DNA of 33,826 nucleotides, taken from Chloroflexota bacterium (GTDB taxonomy: Bacteria > Chloroflexota > Dehalococcoidia > UBA2979). Within the stretch, counting starts at the first letter, position 1. Every line of letters begins with the position of its first letter. The notes beneath the pieces are model-generated. The model ran no database searches and was not told where the DNA came from. It was given only the letters and a program-made list of their open reading frames with translations. The translations under genes were made by a program, and so were the position numbers. The DNA is taken from contig JAQBZW010000006.1 in assembly GCA_027622315.1 (NCBI GenBank), positions 1-33,826 on the forward strand, in the 5' to 3' direction. Shown piece after piece: positions 31,605 to 33,826 of this stretch.

Positions 31605-32901
31605 CTACGGACAGGCAGGAAGCCCGGCCCGGTAGGGGCTGGATCCCGCCGTGAACTGGCATCCGAAGGCAGGGTGGGCGACTGCCACCGGGTTGAGGAT
31701 GTCGTCACCCGCCGGCTTGACGCCGTTCACGACCCAACCCACCAGGTCGTCGAACGCCTGCGACTCTTCCTCGAGGGTGAAGCCGCAGTGCAGCACGTCG
31801 CGGATCGCGCGCACGACGAGCAGGTCCGCCTTGCCATGCGCAGCGGCCCGTGTGGCATAGATCTGCTCCATGTGGAACGGGACGAAGAGCTCCCCGAGCG
31901 TGTGCAGCGAGAGCACGGGAATCGGGAGATCGCCGCTGATCGGCGGCGAAACCGAGTTCGATCCCGGTACGCCCCCAGGCCGTTCTTGTGGCGATACTGC
32001 GGATCAGCGGCGAGCCGCACGATGCCGTCGTTGAAGGCCTGCTCGTCCGGGTTGAGCGCCGGGTCCGTGTCGAACTGATAGACCGTCGTCAGGTTCTCTC
32101 GGCCCGCTCCCGCGCCGCCGAGACCGAAGGTGAAGCTGCCCCCGTACGGCCCGAGCCAGCCCTCATCGAAGGTGGGCCGGTCGCCGCCGGTCAGGTTCTC
32201 GATCACCGCCTTGAAGCGCTCACCGGTCGGGGTCAGCACGGCCGGGAATGCAGGACCCAACGCTGCCTTCGTCGTCAGACCGCCGGTCGCCTGGTAGTCC
32301 GCAGGCGTCGGCACGATCGGCACGTTTCCGACGAGCGTCTCCGCGGTCAGATAGACGTCCTGGAAGTAGTCGAAGAGTTCGTTGTCGGCCATCACGCCGC
32401 ACATCGGCAGCGCACCGGCGAACGTGTTCGGCCACTGCTCGATGGCCACGCCGGTGACCTGCCCACCCATCGAGTGGCCGGTGAGGTACACGCGCTTGGG
32501 CTTGCCCACCTTGCCGCCGAAGAACTTCGCGAGCGCGTGCGTGTCCTTGGCGCCGAGGCCGGGGACATAGCCGTTTTCCGGTAGCTCGACGCTGCCCACG
32601 CGTAGCCGTTCGCGATCAGGTGCGCACGGATGCGCGGGGCGCTCACGGTCAGCGCGGGCCCCGTCCCGCGGTAGCCGTGGGCGTACATCACGAGATCGCC
32701 GTTCCAGTTGTCGGGTACCTCGATGCGGTAGCCGGCGCCGGCGTGGGTGCCCCACGACGCGGTTGCTCCGGGTAGCGGCGCGAACGGCAGCGCGGCCTCG
32801 TCGACGTACCAGATCGGTTTCGCTGCGACCGCCGGGTTCGCGTTCGCGAGCCCTGCGAAGATCACCCCCGCGAGGGCGACCCTGATCAGTAATCGGACCG
32901 T
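31605..32901 (-). pseudogene. Exported alpha/beta hydrolase broken by two frameshifts
   Basis: Three frames together encode one secreted hydrolase. Frame A has the signal VRLLIRVALAGVIFAGLANA and WNGDLVMYAHGYRGTGPAL. Frame B has the nucleophile elbow VYLTGHSMGGQVTG and LTGGDRPTFDEGWLG. Frame C has PVLSLHTLGELFVPFHMEQI and the likely catalytic His region VLHCGFT. The A-to-B shift is at AAAA (plus TTTT 32574-32577): adding one A gives SSYRKNGYVPGLG. The B-to-C shift is near 31962-31975: adding one base gives AYxGSNSVSPPISGDL. The start is also odd. GGAGGAG (32917-32911) lies 9 nt before an ACG at 32901-32899, where ATG is expected. The only in-frame standard start, GTG 32865, truncates the signal. 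Real decay or uncorrected errors are both possible. Confidence 0.7.
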
Positions 32902-33025
32902 GCGCGCCTACTCCTCCGTTTCGGCGCCCGGCCCCGCGCCAGCTGTCGCTGTGGGCGGCGATTGTCGATGGCCAAACGGGGAAGTCAACACTGAGCCCCG
33001 GACGCCGAGCGGCGAACGGAGCGCC

Positions 33026-33826
33026 TCAGCGACCGCCCGGGCACTCAACGCGAAACGCGTCGTCGAGATCGAGGGGCAGCACGAGCGTGGCGATACCGAG
33101 TCGCGCGGCGTCGGGGCAGACGTCGTCGGCGAGCGCCGTCGCTTCGGCCTCGTCGCCTGTGTACTCGGCGTCGAACACCGGCTTGCCCGCCGCGATGAAG
33201 GGCGCCACGTCCTCGCACCAGCCCTGCTCGTGGCATTGCTCCGTGACCGCGAAGTCGAAGACATCCACGAGCGCGGGGATCAGCTCCGGCGCGTTCTTCA
33301 GCGCCACGGCGAGTCCCCGTGCGTGCGCCGCGTCCGCGAGCGCTCGATTGAACGCGATCTGGTCGCGCTCCGTCAGCGGGAAGCCCGTGTCGTTCGCGAA
33401 GCCGTCCACGTTGTCCGGCTCGACACCATCGCAGCCGCGCTCGCCGGCGAGGTCGAGCCGCGACGTGAGCACGGCCATCACCGTCGGCGACCGAATGTCG
33501 AGCCAGCGCTCGCCCTCCCAGTCGCCGAGCGGTTCACCGATGACGTCGGCGGGGAAAGCAGCAGCGTCGGCGCGCCAGTCCTCGTGCGAGCCGGCCGAGA
33601 AGTAGCAGATCACGCCGCGACCGGCGTCATGCAGCGCCTGGATCACCGGGTCCGGGGTGTCGAAGAGATCGACGTCGTACACGTCAGCGGCGTAGGCGGT
33701 GTTTACGTCGCCGGTCAGCTGCCACTGCCACGTCGCATCGACCGCCGGGCGGAACCAGCCCGGGGCGGCGGCGGCCGTCGCTCCGGGCACAGTGACAGTC
33801 GCCGACGAGCCCGCTGGTGCGGCGGT
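33026..33826 (-). CDS. GH114-like endo-alpha-1,4-polygalactosaminidase, partial
   Basis: The frame is open from the stop at 33026 to the right window edge (266 codons seen), so the 5' end is missing. The track start GTG 33790 is internal. A Thr/Ala/Ser-rich linker (VTVPGATAAAAPGWF) leads into a TIM-barrel domain of the GH114/TM1410 type: WQWQLTGDV, DVDLFDTPD, GVICYFSAGSHEDWR, WLDIRSPTVMAVLTSRLDLA, GCDGVEPDNVDGF with the acidic pair at the active site, and GLAVALKNAPELIP. The family cleaves galactosamine-rich polysaccharide, as in exopolysaccharide turnover. The linker suggests secretion, with the signal peptide outside the window. The roughly 125-bp gap to the broken hydrolase holds nothing recognisable. 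Confidence 0.85.
   Translation of the reverse strand, partial: TAAPAGSSATVTVPGATAAAAPGWFRPAVDATWQWQLTGDVNTAYAADVYDVDLFDTPDPVIQALHDAGRGVICYFSAGSHEDWRADAAAFPADVIGEPLGDWEGERWLDIRSPTVMAVLTSRLDLAGERGCDGVEPDNVDGFANDTGFPLTERDQIAFNRALADAAHARGLAVALKNAPELIPALVDVFDFAVTEQCHEQGWCEDVAPFIAAGKPVFDAEYTGDEAEATALADDVCPDAARLGIATLVLPLDLDDAFRVECPGGR

Overview
The window is a GC-rich bacterial chromosome segment with densely packed genes and mostly clear Shine-Dalgarno sites (GGAGG-type). I saw no rRNA, tRNA, CRISPR array, phage structural gene or plasmid gene. The gene content is two LLM-class flavin oxidoreductases, three CaiB/BaiF CoA-transferase domains, two crotonases, an acyl-CoA carboxylase, an SDR, two zinc alcohol dehydrogenases, and a DUF1800/DUF1501 pair. 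This resembles soil or aquatic Chloroflexota (Dehalococcoidia/SAR202-like) or high-GC Actinomycetota. The Chloroflexota guess is inference from gene families only.

Layout. 1-234: hairpins and short imperfect repeats. 235-2376: a zinc dehydrogenase and a Gal80-like Gfo/Idh/MocA protein, converging on a shared hairpin. 2636-4114: a membrane-fused spermidine-synthase-like protein. 4163-11868: a long minus-strand run, read from the right: acyl-CoA carboxylase carboxyltransferase, a multi-pass membrane protein, an LLM oxidoreductase, a ZU5-like lipoprotein with a frameshifted signal peptide, a crotonase, an Ldh-family dehydrogenase and a cupin. 12087-15279: a double-domain CoA-transferase and a Spy/CpxP-like lipoprotein. 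15360-17729: an IS1380-like element with a frameshifted transposase, flanked on both sides by genes that have lost their 5' ends. 17999-21470: minus-strand genes in transcription order SDR, crotonase, CoA-transferase. A 19-copy, 18-bp minisatellite lies between the last two. 21588-23235: a divergent LLM oxidoreductase and a small unknown protein. 23371-27771: a minus-strand cluster DUF1800, DUF1501, NHL propeller, degenerate MNT nucleotidyltransferase, HEPN. 27985-31507: a zinc dehydrogenase, a TPR-like protein and an MFS transporter. 31605-33826: an alpha/beta hydrolase broken by two frameshifts, then a GH114-like glycosidase running off the window.

How the genes may work together (inference). 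CoA-transferases activate organic acids as thioesters. Crotonases, SDR and Ldh-type dehydrogenases then hydrate and oxidise them. LLM monooxygenases attack recalcitrant substrates, the carboxylase feeds C3/C5-acyl-CoA onward, and the MFS carrier could import carboxylates. The likely theme is catabolism of varied carboxylic or terpenoid-like compounds. The least explained parts are the degenerate MNT/HEPN pair at the end of the DUF1800-DUF1501-NHL cluster, the membrane protein with a TIR-like C-terminus, the intergenic minisatellite, and the IS-associated loss of two divergent gene starts. Several genes carry single-base frameshifts. These could be real decay or uncorrected sequencing error, and the sequence alone cannot tell which.
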